Assembly (NCBI RefSeq): GCF_029760935.1
Contig: NZ_CP121684.1
Span: 1,426,001 to 1,490,000, forward strand
Source of the DNA: Lysinibacter sp. HNR
GTDB lineage: Bacteria > Actinomycetota > Actinomycetes > Actinomycetales > Microbacteriaceae
Length of the DNA stretch: 64,000 nucleotides
Direction: 5' to 3'
In this document: one piece after another, positions 63,748 to 64,000 of the stretch
Layout of the letters: the number at the start of each line of letters is the position of its first letter
How positions within the stretch are numbered: position 1 is the first letter of the stretch
Translations under genes and position numbers: made by a program
Notes under the pieces: generated by a model
Told to the model about the DNA's origin: nothing
The model's database searches: none
What the model saw: the letters and a program-made list of their open reading frames with translations, nothing else

Positions 63748-64000
63748 GTGTCCGCAAAAGTAGCCATTAATGGCTTCGGCCGTATTGGGCGTAACTTTCT
63801 TCGTGCAGCCCTCGCACAGGGGAGCGGCCTTGAGATCGTTGCGGTAAACGATCTAACCGATAACGTTGCGCTTGCGCACCTTCTCAAGTACGACTCCATT
63901 ACGGGCCGCCTTGACGCAGATGTGCATCTTGACGGTGACCAGATTATCGTCAACGGTAAAAGCATCAAAGTTTTTGATCAGAGAGACCCCTCAAATCTTC
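63748..64000 (+). CDS. gap: Glyceraldehyde-3-phosphate dehydrogenase, type I (5' part)
   Basis: Glycolytic enzyme, first 84 codons only, cut by the right edge. NAD-binding start VAINGFGRIGRNFLRAAL, VNDLTDNVALAHLLKYDS and TGRLDADVH are type I Gap features. GTG 63748 has AGGAG 8 bp upstream. In related genomes gap is followed by pgk and tpiA, which would be outside the window. Confidence 0.94.
   Translation, partial: MSAKVAINGFGRIGRNFLRAALAQGSGLEIVAVNDLTDNVALAHLLKYDSITGRLDADVHLDGDQIIVNGKSIKVFDQRDPSNL

Overview
The window is a stretch of an actinobacterial chromosome, most likely from the family Microbacteriaceae. The evidence is the fabD-fabH-acpP-fabF operon preceded by a PucR/FasR-type regulator, a homodimeric AceE, DUF3145, DUF4191 and DUF7455-type proteins, the glnA/glnE cluster, polyphosphate glucokinase, the uvrB-uvrA-uvrC-rapZ-whiA-gap order, frequent GTG/TTG starts and an actinobacterial-type RNase P RNA. 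Base composition looks moderate by eye, lower than in many high-GC relatives. Both edges cut genes: an ABC ATPase on the left and gap on the right.

Layout. 1-4.2 kb: a family-5 solute-binding lipoprotein with two ABC ATPases and a divergent TetR regulator. 4.3-5.8 kb: a DHFR-like reductase and a short-chain dehydrogenase. 5.87-9.70 kb: a small, decaying integrative element at the 3' end of tRNA-Met. It is bounded by a 37-bp copy of the tRNA 3' end and carries inner 27-bp repeats, an integrase remnant, and two copies of a cassette made of a secreted four-cysteine protein plus a three-helix membrane protein. 9.8-21 kb: DMT-type permease, def, padR, DUF3145, the FAS-II operon with its regulator, aceE, a 1-Cys peroxiredoxin and tRNA-Val. 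21-30 kb: small membrane and lipoproteins, a leucyl aminopeptidase, a ThrE-like exporter, a glyoxalase-fold protein, paired crcB genes, and a cation exchanger behind what reads as a yybP-ykoY manganese riboswitch, then a tandem Usp protein. 30-41 kb: Nif3-like protein, a coiled-coil protein with a degenerate zinc ribbon, rnpB, ppgK, map, and nitrogen assimilation (glnA2, glnE, glnA1). 41-49 kb: RDD and DUF4191 proteins, a membrane pseudokinase-like protein, E2 and E3 of the 2-oxo acid dehydrogenases, a second leucyl aminopeptidase and a PAC2 protein. 49-64 kb: principal sigma factor, a GyrB/ParE-type topoisomerase subunit, coaE, the nucleotide excision repair genes uvrBAC, rapZ, whiA, sodA and gap.

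How it fits together. AceE (17.6 kb), E2 (43.6 kb) and Lpd (45 kb) supply the three activities of pyruvate/2-oxoglutarate dehydrogenase, and acetyl-CoA feeds the FAS-II operon. GlnE is expected to adenylylate GlnA1, which has the target tyrosine; GlnA2 lacks it. UvrABC form the excision nuclease.

The most unusual part is the tRNA-Met island. Its secreted protein is out of frame at a run of ten G residues, which could be a phase-variable switch, decay or a sequence error. Its organisation, a secreted protein with four conserved cysteines followed by a small polytopic protein, present twice, is what an effector/immunity or bacteriocin-like pair would look like; that function is inferred, not shown. 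Other points of interest are the riboswitch with a visible ribosome-site-sequestering helix, the zinc ribbon that has lost all four cysteines, and the absence of lipA/lipB and yvcK from positions where relatives often carry them.
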